Shown here in pieces: positions 26,682-36,812 of a DNA stretch of 64,000 bases. The DNA is from CAVOXO01 sp963700425. GTDB lineage: Bacteria; Actinomycetota; Acidimicrobiia; Acidimicrobiales; Microtrichaceae. The stretch lies in assembly GCA_963700425.1 (NCBI GenBank), contig CAVOXO010000007.1:156706-220705 (forward strand), written 5' to 3'. Both the position numbers and the translations under genes were made by a program. The notes beneath the pieces are model-generated. The model was not told the DNA's origin and did not search any database. It saw only the letters and a program-made list of their open reading frames with translations. The stretch's first letter is position 1. Each line of letters starts with the position of its first letter.

Positions 26682-27095
26682 TCAGTCGAGGTCGCCGGCT
26701 TCGGCCGCCGCGAACGCCCCCAGGAGATCGCGCGCCGAGACGATTCCCGCGACCTGGCCTTCCTCGCCGATGAGCACGTGGCGCACCCACCGCCCCATCA
26801 TCTCGCCGGCGACATCGAGGATGCTGACGTCGGGAAGGGTCCAGATGAGGTTCGTCTGGGCCACATCCGCAGCGGTCACCGCGTCGAGGTCGTCGCCGGC
26901 GGCAGCTGACCGAACGATGTCACGCTCGGAGACGACTCCGGTGATCGTGTCCTCACCGACCGCGACGATGCTGACGTCGCCGTCGGCCATCGTTCGGGCG
27001 ACATCGCGGAGGGAGGACCCGGCGCTGACACGCACGACGGTGTCGCTGGAGACCGCGGAGACGGGGAGGTCGGAGGGGCTGGTGAGATCGGACAT
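26682..27095 (-). CDS. Tandem CBS-domain protein
   Basis: 137 residues from ATG 27095, consisting of two CBS motifs (about 12-65 and 75-130) that form one Bateman module. CBS1 includes G-V-V-S-E-R-D-I-V and CBS2 V-A-G-I-V-S-A-R-D-L-L. Such stand-alone modules bind adenine nucleotides and act as energy or redox sensors. No fused effector domain. A longer in-frame start at 27137 is possible but lacks conserved residues. Confidence 0.88.
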   Translation of the reverse strand: MSDLTSPSDLPVSAVSSDTVVRVSAGSSLRDVARTMADGDVSIVAVGEDTITGVVSERDIVRSAAAGDDLDAVTAADVAQTNLIWTLPDVSILDVAGEMMGRWVRHVLIGEEGQVAGIVSARDLLGAFAAAEAGDLD

Positions 27096-27167
27096 GGCGA
27101 CAGCTTGGCGTGTCGGCGACGGCGGTGCCAACGTCACCGGGATCGGCCCGGTGCCCCGCTCCCGCGG

Positions 27168-28346
27168 TCAGCCCGATTGCCGATAGGTGACCGACACGCC
27201 GTCGAAGGCCTCGCCGATCCCGTCGCCGAGGCCCACGGGCTCGGCATCGATGCCGAAGGCGTCACGGAGGAACGCCACGGTGAAGTGCTGGGTGACCGCC
27301 CACCCGATACGGGGATCGAGGTCGCCCTCCTCGCACCCGTTGCGACCCAGTTCGAGGAGCCGATCGGGTATCGGTATGCCCATGTCCCGGGCGACACCGA
27401 TGACGTCGGTGCCCTCCCTGATGGCGAGGCACGAATCTCCGAACCCGTTGTGCCCCATGTCCCCGACGATGACGAGACGCTTGGGGTCGGCCAGATTGGC
27501 GTAGGTGGCTTCGGCGTCGTCGACGGTGATGGCGATGTCGTTCTCCGCCGCGATGATCAACGATGGGGTGTCCGATGTCGAGGTCTCGACCAGATTGGCG
27601 GGCGCCCATCCGACCACCGCCCCCACCGACCCGTCGTCGAGCAGGCCGAACATGGTCGCCGCGCCCGTGGAGCGTCCCGCGCCGGCGACGCGGGTGGTGT
27701 CCACGGTTCCTGACAGAACCGACTCGGGGTCCGCGCTCCGGGCCGCCATCTCGGCAATCGTCGTCGCGGCCACCGATGCGGTGCCGTCCCGGCCACCCGA
27801 CGTGGTTCCGCCGGTGAACGACGCCATCATCCCGTACTCGGGATAGTCGATCGACGCCACCACGAAACCCCAGGCCGCGAGTCCCGAGAGCTGATAGCCG
27901 TAGACCGAGCGCCACCCCCCGGCGCCATGAGAGAAGAGCACGAGTGGGAACGGTCCGTCACCCGACGCCGGAACGTCCCGCGTCGCGGGCAGCTCGACCG
28001 ACAGGTCCACATCGGCGGGAGGAGTGGGCAGGGTGGCCAACACCTCGGGGGGAATGGCGTCGGTCTGGAGATAGACCGCCGGTGTGCCGGCGTCGGTGCT
28101 CCCGTCCTGGGCCGGGTAGTAGACCTCGACGGCGCGACCGTCGTCGAGGGTGAGCGTCGTGATCCCCACTTCGTAGGGGCCGGCATCGGCGTAGCGGGGC
28201 TCGGCCGCGACCGACGTCGTGTCGTCGCCCGCCGGGTTGTCGGCGGCGGTCGCCGCGTCGTCGGCGTCACTCGAGCACGCCGCTCCGATCATGGCGGCGG
28301 CAACACACAGCACCACCCCCGCCCGCCGGATCCCCGTCGTTGTCAT
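27168..28346 (-). CDS. Secreted alpha/beta-hydrolase lipoprotein (PAF-acetylhydrolase/dienelactone-hydrolase-like)
   Basis: 392 residues from ATG 28346. Signal peptide with lipobox (A-M-I-G-A-A-C, Cys near 24) and a Ser/Asp/Ala-rich spacer, then an alpha/beta-hydrolase fold. The early L-V-L-F-S-H-G-A-G-G oxyanion motif, the nucleophile elbow G-A-G-R-S-T-G-A, an Asp in I-I-A-A-E-N-D and the late His in M-G-H-N-G-F are in the expected order. Acts outside the membrane on an ester, perhaps a polymer or lipid; substrate unknown. Confidence 0.85.
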   Translation of the reverse strand: MTTTGIRRAGVVLCVAAAMIGAACSSDADDAATAADNPAGDDTTSVAAEPRYADAGPYEVGITTLTLDDGRAVEVYYPAQDGSTDAGTPAVYLQTDAIPPEVLATLPTPPADVDLSVELPATRDVPASGDGPFPLVLFSHGAGGWRSVYGYQLSGLAAWGFVVASIDYPEYGMMASFTGGTTSGGRDGTASVAATTIAEMAARSADPESVLSGTVDTTRVAGAGRSTGAATMFGLLDDGSVGAVVGWAPANLVETSTSDTPSLIIAAENDIAITVDDAEATYANLADPKRLVIVGDMGHNGFGDSCLAIREGTDVIGVARDMGIPIPDRLLELGRNGCEEGDLDPRIGWAVTQHFTVAFLRDAFGIDAEPVGLGDGIGEAFDGVSVTYRQSG

Positions 28347-28404
28347 GTCGTGTCCCCCTCTGACGGTCCCCGCCGTGGTCCGCGTCGTACCCCCCACCAC
28401 TCTG

Positions 28405-29510
28405 TCAGTCGGGTGGCGCGATGAGTACCAGCTTCCCGACGAAGTCCTTGTCGAGGAAGCGTTTCTGCGCCGCGACGATCTCTGCCAGGGGGTAGGTGGC
28501 GGCGACCAACGGCCGGATCTGCCCCCCGTTCGATGTAGCCGACGAGGTTCTCGAACACACCCGGCTCCTGGTAGGTCGCCCCCATGAGGACCAGATCCTC
28601 GAGGTAGAGGGCACGGACGTCGAGCTCGACGATCGGTCCGGCGATCGCTCCGGACGTCACATAGCGACCACCCCTCACCAGGACCTCGAGGAGCCGGGGC
28701 CACTGCTCCCCGGCCACGAGGTCCACCACGACGTCGACCGATTCGGGACCGAGCACCGCCACCGGATCGTCACCTCGCGCCACCACCAGTTCCGCACCGA
28801 TGTCCGCCACCCGTTCGGCCTTGGCACGGCCCGCGACGGCGAGGACGGACGCCCCCCGTCGGCGCGCCAGTTGAACGGCCGCAGATCCCACGCCCCCCGA
28901 CGCGCCGGTGATGAGGACCCGTTCGCCCGCTCCGAGCCCGACGCGCTGCAACATGTTCTCGGCGGTGGACCAGGCGCAGGGGATCGACGCCAACTCGACA
29001 TCGGTCCGGTCGCAGTCCACCGCATGGGTCTCAGCCGAGTGGGCCACGAGGTACTGGGCGAACGCCCCGTCGAACTCCGAGCCCAGCGTCTCGGTGACGA
29101 AGGGCAGGTCTCCTGCGGGTGCCCGCTGCATCGTGGCCACGATGACCCGCTCTCCGACGCGGGATCCGTCGACCCTCTCCCCGACCGCCACGATGCGCCC
29201 ACACGCGTCGGCCCCTTGGATCCTCGGGAAGTCCAGTGGCCGACCCGACCATCCTTTGTCGTCGTCGATCCCGGACCCGGCCCCCTCGCCTCGGGCCAGT
29301 CGGCCGGTGTCCGCGTTCACCGCCTTCGAGTACCACCCGACCCGAGTGTTGATGTCGGTGTTGTTGACCCCCGCTAGCGGCGACGCGAATGAGTACCTGT
29401 TCCGGACCGGGTCGCGGTACCGCGACATCGTCGCGGTACTCCATGACGTCGAATCCACCGTGTCCGGTGAGGACGACCGCGCTCATCGTCGCGGGGACCG
29501 AGGTCGGCAC
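28405..29510 (-). CDS. Zinc-independent MDR dehydrogenase/quinone reductase-like protein, frame-disrupted
   Basis: NADPH-dependent medium-chain reductase. The N-terminus (GTG 29510 or ATG 29486; SAVVLTGHGGFDVMEYRDDV) shifts frame near 29390 to AGVNNTDINTRVGWYSKAV, then stays open through G-A-D-A-C-G-R-I-V-A-V-G-E, the nucleotide-binding I-T-G-A-S-G-G-V-G-S-A-A and the C-terminal region; a second shift near 28525 leads to YPLAEIVAAQKRFLDKDFVGKLVL and TGA at 28405. No structural-zinc cysteines, as in quinone oxidoreductases. About 365 residues. It follows the aldehyde dehydrogenase in the same direction. Confidence 0.8.
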
Positions 29511-29564
29511 CGCGTTCAGTTCGGCGCCTCCGGATCGACGCCCACCCGTGCCGTCCGACCGCGG

Positions 29565-31010
29565 TCACACACCGGACACGGCCTTGACCTCGAGGAACTC
29601 CTCGATGCCCCACGACGCCGCCCTCACGTCCGACCCCCGACTGCTTGTAGCCACCGAAGGGGCTGTTGGCCGGCCCGGCTGGTTCCGTTCACCTGGACCA
29701 TGCCCGGCCCGCAGTCGGCGCGAGTCACCCGCTCGGCCCGCTCGGGGTCACCGGTCTGCACGTAGGCGGCCAGACCGTACGGCGTGTCGTTGGCGATCTC
29801 GACCGCCTCGTCCTCGGTGTCGAAGGGGATCATCGTCAGCACCGGGCCGAAGATCTCCTCCCGGGCGATGCGTCATGTCGTTGTCGACGTCGGCGAACAC
29901 CGTGGGGCTGAACGAAGTAGCCCGGTCGAGTCCGTCCGGTCGCCCCGGACCACCGGCGACCAGCCGGGCACCCTCGTCGATGCCCGCCTGGATCAAGCCC
30001 TGCACCTTGTCGAACTGCGTCTCGAGAGGCCAGCGGTCCGATGTGGTCGCCGGGCTGGCGCCGGATCCACCTCGGTGGTCTGCAGCGGTCTCGGCCGCCG
30101 ACCGTCACGGCCCGGTCGTACACGCTCGCGCTCCACCAGCATCCGCGTGGGGGCGTTGCAGGACTGGCCGGTGTTGTCGAAGCAGTGCGCGGCCCCCCGC
30201 CGCACGGCGTCGTCCACATCGGTGTCGGCGAACACCAGGTTCGGCGATTTGCCGCCCAACTCCAGCGACACCCGCTTCACCGTGTCCGCGGCGGCCTTGG
30301 TGACCGCGGTGCCGGCCCTCGTCGAACCGGTGAAGGACACGACGTCCACGTCGGGGTGCGAGGTCAGGGCCGAACCGACGCCGGCGCCGTCGCCGTTGAC
30401 CAGGTTGAACACGCCCGGAGGGAAGCCCGCGTCATCGACGAACTCGGCGAACAGCAGCGACGACAGCGGTGCGACCTCCGACGGCTTGAGCACCATGGTG
30501 CACCCCGCGGCCAGCGCGGCTCCCACCTTGAGGGTCACCTGATTCATGGGCCAGTTCCATGGCGTGATGAGGGCGGCCACCCCGATCGGCTCGAGGTAGA
30601 TGCGGTGCTCGGGCCGATCGTCGCGCAACGGCCGGTCGAACCGCATCTCGCCCAGCGTCCGGACGAAGCTGCGCAGGTGGTAGACCCCGGCCCCGGCCTG
30701 AGCGCTGTCGGCCATGTCGATGGGGGCACCCATCTCGGCGGAGATGGCCGGCGCCATCTCGGACATGCCGGGACGCGTAGACATCTGCCAGAGCGACCGA
30801 TCAGAGCGGCTCGTTCGAGCGGAGTGGTCTCGCCCCAGACCGGCGAAGGCCGCTCGGGCGGCCGCGACGGCGCGGTCGACGTCGTCGGACGATCCCAGCG
30901 AGATCGTGCGACACCACCGACTCGTCGGAGGGGTCGATGACGTCGAGTCGGGAGCCGCCCAGGGGAGCGACCCAGTCGCCGTCGATGTAGAAGTCGGTAG
31001 GTTCGGCCAC
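29565..31010 (-). CDS. Aldehyde dehydrogenase family protein, frame-disrupted
   Basis: Oxidises an aldehyde to an acid with NAD(P). The N-terminus (ATG 31010, DFYIDGDWVAPLGG) and core are collinear but split by about six shifts (30930, 30820, 30125, 30030, 29870, 29680 regions). Catalytic features are present: I-T-P-W-N-W-P, F-T-G-S-T-R-A-G, general base Glu in L-E-L-G-G-K-S-P and nucleophile Cys in N-T-G-Q-S-C. The C-terminal P-F-G-G-Y-K-Q-S-G and E-E-F-L-E-V-K end at TGA 29565-29567. About 480 residues. Part of the 28.4-33.4 kb oxidoreductase block. Confidence 0.82.
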
Positions 31011-31040
31011 GCCCAGACACTAGGCGGGGGCATCGGTCGA

Positions 31041-32260
31041 CTACCGAGGTTCGGGGGTCTCCTGCATCGTGAGATGCAGATCGCTCGCCTCGTAGGGGTG
31101 AGCGCGGGCGACGGCCTCGTCCAGGTCGTGTCCCAGGCCCGGTTCGGTACTGGGGACGACGTAGCCGTCCTCCCAGTGGATCGGGTTCGTCAGCAGCTCG
31201 GCGAGGAATCCACCGAAGTCACCGGATCGCCTCGAGGATCAGGAAGTTCGGGAGGGTCGAGGCGCTACGGCGATGTTGGCGGCCGCCTCGATGGGCCCGC
31301 AGTAGAGGTGCGGTGCGACGAGGGCGTAGTGGGTCTCGGCGATCGCCGCGATCTTCTTGGCGTCCAGCACTCCGCCGCAGCGACCGGTTGCCGGCTGGAG
31401 GATCGAGGCCGCTCCCGCCTCGAGCACGCGGGCGAACTCGTACATGGTGGTCAACCGTTCACCGGTGGCGATGGGAATCGACGTGCCCGTGGCCACCCTC
31501 GCCATCTCGGCCGGGTTCTCGGGTGGGGTCGGCTCCTCGAACCAGAGCGGGTCGTAGGGTTCGAGCCGCCGGGCCAGGCGGATCGCGCCCGATGCGGTGA
31601 ACTGGCCGTGGGTGCCGAAGAGCAGGTCGGCACGGCTGCCGACCGCGTCCCGGATCAGCACGCACGAACGCCTCTGATCGCTCGAGTGCCTCGAGGGACG
31701 GCTGTCGGCCGTCGAACGACGGTGTAGGGGCCGGCCGGGTCGAACTTCACGGCGGTGAATCCCCGCGTCCACCTTCTCGACCGCCCGCTCGGGCGGCCAG
31801 CTCGGGATCTCGGTAGACCGCCGGGTCATCGACGGGACCCTCGCCATCGGAGCTCGGACGGATAGAGATAGGTGTAGGTGCGAAGACGTTCGTGCACCTG
31901 CCCGCCGAGCAACTGGTGTACCGGGCGGCCCAGCTCCTTGCCGACGATGTCCCAGCAGGCCATCTCGATACCGGACATCACGCTGCCCAGGGAGATGTCG
32001 GGTCGCAGCGTGTACCCGGATCCGTAGATCCGCCGCCACAGCAGCTCGATCTCGTGGGCGTCGCTCCCGACGACGTGGCGGTCGCAGACGTCCTCGATCA
32101 TCGCCGCCACGATCGTGGGGACCGAACGTGGCGGTGTAGACCTCTCCGTAGCCGACGGTTCCCGATCGGTGGTCACGAGCTTCACGAAGATGAAGTAGCG
32201 GCCTCCGAAGTGCGGTGGCGGGTTGCCGACCACGAAGGTCTCGTAGGTCTCGATCCGCAT
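31041..32260 (-). CDS. Mandelate racemase/muconate lactonizing enzyme-family protein (enolase superfamily), frame-disrupted
   Basis: ATG 32260, start M-R-I-E-T-Y-E-T-F. The capping domain (GRYFIFVKLVTTD, IVAAMIEDVCDRHVVGSD, SGIEMACWDIVGKELGRPVHQLLGG) is followed after shifts by the barrel: VKFDPAGPY, FGTHGQF, WFEEPTPPENP, IATGERL and HLYCGPIEAAANIAVA. Those supply the acid/base and three metal-ligand positions typical of sugar-acid dehydratases of the galactonate/RspA type. Shifts near 32130, 31835, 31760, 31670 and 31265; the stop is TAG at 31041. About 405 residues. Substrate unknown; it lies between an aldehyde and an alcohol dehydrogenase. Confidence 0.8.
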
Positions 32261-32264
32261 GTGC

Positions 32265-33353
32265 TCACGTCCCCCATCGTCACGACGACCCGGCGGGCGT
32301 CGCCGAGCCGGGACGCGGCGACCGCGTCGTTGATGTGCTCGAGGCGATAGTGCCCGGACACCATCTCGTCGAGTTCCAACTCGCCCGATCGGTACCACTC
32401 GACCAGCCTGGGCACGTCGTCGGCGAGCGTGGCCGAACCCATCTTGGAGCCGAGGACCCTCTGGTTGCGGGCCGACCAGCGCGGTGACGTCCAGCTCGAT
32501 CGTCACACCGTCGGCGGCCATGCCCACCAGGACCGACGGTGCCGCCGGGCGCCAGCAGATCGAACGGCCGACTCCAGTGCGGCTGCGGGCCCCCACCGTG
32601 ACGAACACGTAGTCGGCCAGACGACCCCCCGTGGCGCCGCGCACGACTCGGCGACGTCGTCCGTCGACGGGTCGGCGGCGTGGGTCGCCCCCAGCTCGGC
32701 GGCGGCGCTGCGCTTGGCGGGCTCGGGGTCCACCCCGACGATGACGGCTGCTCCACCGATCCGTGCCGCCTGGACGCCGTTGAGCCCCACACCGCCGCAG
32801 CCGACCACCACCGCGGTGGATCCCGCCCGGAGCCCGGCGCGATGCGTGACGGCGCCCACGCCCGTCACGACCCCGCAGCCGAGGAGAGCCGCCGACCCCA
32901 GGGGCATCGAGGCGGGCACCCCCACCACCTGGGAGCTGTGCACGATCGCCTCCTCGGCGAATCCGGCGACCCCGAGCCCATGGGTGATCGGATCACCGGC
33001 CACGGTCGACAACGTGGGCCGGGGCGCGGAGCCACGCCGTCGCAGCAGACGGATTCGCCCCGCCGGCAGTACCGGCACACACCGCAGGAGCGGACGAGCG
33101 ACACGCTGACGGTCTCTCCGATCGAGACGTTCGAGACATCAGGGCCCATGGCGGTGACCCGTCCGACGGCCTCGTGACCGAAGACGGCGGGCCGGGGTGT
33201 CGACCAATGACCGTCGAAGTACGACACGTCGCTCTGACAGATGGCGCAGGCGAGGACGTCCAGACGCACCTCGCCGGAGAGCGGACCGTCCACGATCACG
33301 TCCTCGATCGTCAGGGGGCCGCCGGGTTCTCTGAAGACGGCGGCCCTCACCAC
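32265..33353 (-). CDS. Zinc-dependent alcohol dehydrogenase, frame-disrupted
   Basis: MDR-family dehydrogenase. GTG 33353 start; catalytic-zinc ligands in A-I-C-Q-S-D and G-H-E-A-V-G; four-Cys structural zinc site C-G-V-C-R-Y-C-R-R-G-E-S-V-C. After a shift near 33030 come HSSQVVGVPASMPLGSAALLGCGVVTG and the Rossmann G-C-G-G-V-G; further shifts near 32650, 32560 and 32450 lead to LVEWYRSGELELDEMVSGHY and VAASRLGDARRVVV. The 3' end is uncertain by a few codons because the final shift blurs it: a TGA at 32265 would end the gene just before the enolase-family ATG. About 360 residues. Confidence 0.8.
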
Positions 33354-33498
33354 CGCGATCCCCGAACCCCGCCGTCAACCCCGTCGTCAGCCTCGCTGTC
33401 GCCCACGCCGCCCATCGTGTCACGCCGCGGCGGTGCAACGCCCTGGCGCTGCCCGACGTCGGTCGGCGTGACCCGGTGGTCCGGCACGCACCGCCCCG

Positions 33499-35229
33499 CT
33501 ACTCCCAGTCGGGGCCGGTGTACATCGTCGGTACCCGGTCGGTGCGGTAGCACGTCACGGGTCGCTCGGCCGACCCGATCCGGAGATCGGAGATGACCTC
33601 TCCCCCGTCGTCGGTCGGCACGACCTCGATGATCATGCACCGGTTGTGGTCGCCCTCGGCCGGGGCCGGGTTGGGAATACCGCCGTGGTCGATGAGGACG
33701 TTGCCGTTGTCGAGACGGTCGGCGTCGCCGAGGAACGCGGCGAACACCGGGCGGCCGGGAGTCTCGTCCACCCGGTGTTCCCAGCGTTGGGTGGCGGTCC
33801 AGTCGGCAGGGTCGTCGGAGGTGTCGTCCACCTCGTAGACGACCGCCCGGCTGTACGGAGGGTTGTCGGTTCCCGGGGCGGTTCCCTCGCGGCCGTTTCC
33901 GTTGTCGTAGAAGATCAACGACCCGTCGTCCTCGACCTCGACGGCATGTTGGTAACGGGGGACGTCACCATCGAGTGGGATCGTCCCGTCGGTGCCGATG
34001 GTCCACAGCAGTTCATCCTGGGGTCCGTCCTCGGTGCCGTAGGGCATCGCCACGATCTGGGAGGTGTGACGGGTGGAGACGATGATGGCGTCGCGAACGG
34101 GGTCGTACACGGCGGAGTTGGCATGGCCCCAGTCGCGCTCGATCTCGGTGGCGATGTTCGATCGGACCTCGCACATCTCCTCGCCCGGGGTCTCCATGAC
34201 GTCGATGACATCCCACAGGTCCCAGGTCTTGACCACCTCGCCCGAGGGAGTGAACTCCACGATGACGTCGCTGATGACCCAGAACTCCTGGGGGTCACCC
34301 GGGCACAGCTCCCGTCGCTGTTCGGGGGTCGGCTCGTGGAGGGTCGAGCCGAGCCCGAGGATGTTCCCGTTGGGCATGGGAAACGCCTCGTGGTGGAACG
34401 AACGGATGTCGACCCAGTCGGCGGTGATGTCGATGGCCTCCATGTCGCCCTTGTTTCCCGCCGAGATGGCGTCGAACCCGGCGAGCTGCTCGGGCGTGTA
34501 GTCCTGCCAGGGCATCAGGTCCGGAGCCGTGCCCCAGTTGCCCACGACGTTGCCCAGCAGGTCGGTCTCCCGGATGCCGAAAGGGAAGAAGACCGACAGG
34601 ATCGTGCCCCGGTCGGTGACCCGGACGTCGTTGATGGCGCCGGTGTGGGAGTAGTACCAGACCACTTCTCCCTGGCTGTCGAGAGCGACGACATGGCGCA
34701 CCTCGAGCGGGTCCTCACCTTCCTCGTAGCCTTCGCGGGCCGACGGCGTGATCTCCACGAACGTGAGGCCCTCGGCTTGGCCGTCACCCGGCGTCTCGAA
34801 GGTCATCTCGGGAATGAACTGGGGAAGCCGACCGGTCTCGAAGACGATCGATCCCGACCCGACGTTCGCGTCTCCGGCGCTGATGAGGTCGACCTCGATG
34901 TCGTAGGTCTGGTTGGCCCGGAGACCCACGACGGGGATCTCGTGGCTCGTCGACGACTCCGACGTTCGGGGCACCGTCACTGCGTGGGATCCCGACACCG
35001 CGGTGACGTCGACCCGCACCGGTTCGTCGGCCTCGACCTCCACCATGGTGCTCAGGACATTGAAGGGGCTCGGCGTCTGGGTGAGCGACTCCAACGCGCC
35101 ACGGGTCGTGGCCTGGGGGTCGGTGGTGCACCCGGCGGCCACCAGGGCCACCACGGCGACCGATGCCATCAAGGCGGCCCGCCACTGTCGGGGCACGCGG
35201 GGTGACGGGAAAAGGTTGTCGATCAACAC
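33499..35229 (-). CDS. Aryl-sulfotransferase-family lipoprotein
   Basis: 576 residues, frame intact. Signal peptide with lipobox (V-A-A-G-C, Cys near 34), a beta-rich N-terminal domain (about 45-135), then an arylsulfate sulfotransferase-type beta-propeller. Likely active-site histidines are visible in S-F-H-H-E-A-F, D-W-G-H-A-N-S and R-Y-Q-H-A-V, matching the pattern of PAPS-independent ASST enzymes that move sulfate between phenols through a His intermediate. Anchored outside the membrane. No DsbA-like partner is nearby. Donor and acceptor unknown. It is separate from the alcohol dehydrogenase by 145 bases. Confidence 0.85.
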   Translation of the reverse strand: MLIDNLFPSPRVPRQWRAALMASVAVVALVAAGCTTDPQATTRGALESLTQTPSPFNVLSTMVEVEADEPVRVDVTAVSGSHAVTVPRTSESSTSHEIPVVGLRANQTYDIEVDLISAGDANVGSGSIVFETGRLPQFIPEMTFETPGDGQAEGLTFVEITPSAREGYEEGEDPLEVRHVVALDSQGEVVWYYSHTGAINDVRVTDRGTILSVFFPFGIRETDLLGNVVGNWGTAPDLMPWQDYTPEQLAGFDAISAGNKGDMEAIDITADWVDIRSFHHEAFPMPNGNILGLGSTLHEPTPEQRRELCPGDPQEFWVISDVIVEFTPSGEVVKTWDLWDVIDVMETPGEEMCEVRSNIATEIERDWGHANSAVYDPVRDAIIVSTRHTSQIVAMPYGTEDGPQDELLWTIGTDGTIPLDGDVPRYQHAVEVEDDGSLIFYDNGNGREGTAPGTDNPPYSRAVVYEVDDTSDDPADWTATQRWEHRVDETPGRPVFAAFLGDADRLDNGNVLIDHGGIPNPAPAEGDHNRCMIIEVVPTDDGGEVISDLRIGSAERPVTCYRTDRVPTMYTGPDWE

Positions 35230-35375
35230 GGAAGACTCTCCGGGGACACGAGGGGCAGCAAGAACCCTAGTGATGACGCGCCCTCAAAATTCCCACCGCG
35301 TCGGCAGGCCGGGACCTGGGACCCTTGGCGGTCGGGGCGCGCCATGGTGTCATCAGCGTGAGGGAGGCTGTGAAC

Positions 35376-35846
35376 ATGGAATCCGACGCCACTCCGGCCA
35401 CGGCAGAGCCGCCGTTCGCACCGACCCCAGGGCGTCGATTCGGCTATCTGGTGGCGGTCGTGGTCAACGCCGCCCTGCTGTTCGCGGTTCGTCACCTTCT
35501 GGAGTGGGATGTCCTCCCCTTCCTCACCGAGGACTTCGACCGCGTTGTTCCGTGGATCAGCCTCTCGCTGATCGTCGCCATGGCGGTCAATCTGCTGTTC
35601 ATGTGGTCCGACCGAGGATGGCACAAGCCGCTCGGAGACCTGGTGCAGACCGGATTCTCTCTCGTGGCGACGGTGAAGCTGTATCGGGTGTTTCCGTTCG
35701 ACTACTCGGCCGACGACGTCGCCTGGGCCGGTGTCACGCGGGTGGTGCTCATCGTCCTGGGCATCGTCACGGCGTTGGCCGCCGTCGCCAACGCGGTGAC
35801 GCTGGCCCGAATGGTCGGAACGCCGTCGACTCAGCAGGCGTCGTAG
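35376..35846 (+). CDS. Small integral membrane protein, unknown
   Basis: 156 residues from ATG 35376, which has GGAGG about 8 bases upstream; an earlier ATG at 35325 lacks a site. Four hydrophobic helices are likely (VVVNAALLFAV, ISLSLIVAMAVNLLFMW, DLVQTGFSLVATVKLY and VVLIVLGIVTALAAVANAV), with a charged segment after the second. I recognise no family. It is convergent with the GH114-like lipoprotein, whose stop overlaps its last 16 bases. Confidence 0.78.
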   Translation: MESDATPATAEPPFAPTPGRRFGYLVAVVVNAALLFAVRHLLEWDVLPFLTEDFDRVVPWISLSLIVAMAVNLLFMWSDRGWHKPLGDLVQTGFSLVATVKLYRVFPFDYSADDVAWAGVTRVVLIVLGIVTALAAVANAVTLARMVGTPSTQQAS

Positions 35847-36673
35847 ACGTACGCATCGGAGTCGGGTCGGGAGACGTCCACGTCGCGGAGGACCACCGAT
35901 ACCGACTCACCGATCTCGGTGCAGGCCGCGTCGAATCCGTCCCGGGAGTACTCGATGACGACGAGCCGATCGCCGAACACCTCGGTGTACAAGCCGCATT
36001 CGTCGAACTCGCCACACTGTTCCACGACGGCGAAGTCGAACCCGATCGTCTCGAGCGACGTCGACTCCCCCAGTTCCGGCGTGTTCTTCTGCCCGACAGC
36101 CAGTCCCAGGGCATGGGCTCGATCGGTGAGGAGAGCGGCGAACGCCACAGCGGCGTCCCTGTCGAAGGGCAGGCCATCGAGCGTGCCCCATGACGAGAGA
36201 TTGTCGAACTCGACCGCATCGAACCCCTTGGCGGCGCATTCCTCGACCATCTGGTCAACGTGACCCGCCGCTTCGGCGCGGCTCTCGGCGGTTCCCAGGT
36301 CGATGAGGTACTCACCGTCCCACTCGGGATCGTCGTCGAAGCCCGACAGCACGACGCCGGGAGGCCAGTTCGAACGCTCGTCGGGGCGATCCACGTCGGG
36401 GTCGTCGGGTTGGGTCTGAAAGGCGTTGACGTAACAGATCGAATAGCCGCTCTCGAGCGGCCGGCCCTCGAACCAGTCGCGGGCGACCACGACGGTTCCG
36501 GCGGGAACGTCGTAGTCACCACCGATCTGGTAGTCGAACAGGGCGCCGGGAGGAGGCGGGTCCCACGCGGCGGTCGGGCCGCTGCCGGCGCGGTCGTCGC
36601 TCGCGCACCCGGCGAGGAGCAGCACGACGACCGACGGCACCGTGACCCACCGGAAGGCTGCGGTATCGATCAT
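35831..36673 (-). CDS. GH114-like (endo-alpha-1,4-polygalactosaminidase family) lipoprotein
   Basis: 280 residues from ATG 36673: signal peptide with lipobox L-L-A-G-C, then a barrel typical of the GH114/TM1410 group. Visible conserved stretches are FDYQIGGDYDVPAGTVVVARDWF, I-C-Y-V-N-A-F-Q-T, the E-Y-L-I-D-L segment, G-F-D-A-V-E-F-D-N carrying likely acid residues, and L-A-V-G-Q-K-N. Members cleave galactosamine-rich extracellular polysaccharide; here the exact substrate is unknown. Outside the membrane. Four later cysteines may form disulfides. Confidence 0.82.
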   Translation of the reverse strand: MIDTAAFRWVTVPSVVVLLLAGCASDDRAGSGPTAAWDPPPPGALFDYQIGGDYDVPAGTVVVARDWFEGRPLESGYSICYVNAFQTQPDDPDVDRPDERSNWPPGVVLSGFDDDPEWDGEYLIDLGTAESRAEAAGHVDQMVEECAAKGFDAVEFDNLSSWGTLDGLPFDRDAAVAFAALLTDRAHALGLAVGQKNTPELGESTSLETIGFDFAVVEQCGEFDECGLYTEVFGDRLVVIEYSRDGFDAACTEIGESVSVVLRDVDVSRPDSDAYVYDAC

Positions 36674-36812
36674 CAGCACGAGTGCATCACATGGGAAGGC
36701 GCGCCGCGCCGGCCGAGGTCCCCGGCCCGACTGCTCCCGTGGCGTCAGGAACCGGCCCCGGCACCGACGGTGACCCGTTGACACGCTCGGGAGGTCGTGA
36801 TTCCCTCTCGGG

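Noticed and set aside
33646..35205. 519-codon open frame on the plus strand
   Set aside because: Fully antisense to the aryl-sulfotransferase lipoprotein, which has signal peptide, lipobox and catalytic His motifs.
36777..36805. TTGACA -35 box before the DUF2510 gene
   Set aside because: A good -35 hexamer at 36777 has only TTCCCT at the 17-base spacing and would leave an 8-base leader before the GTG; too weak to call.
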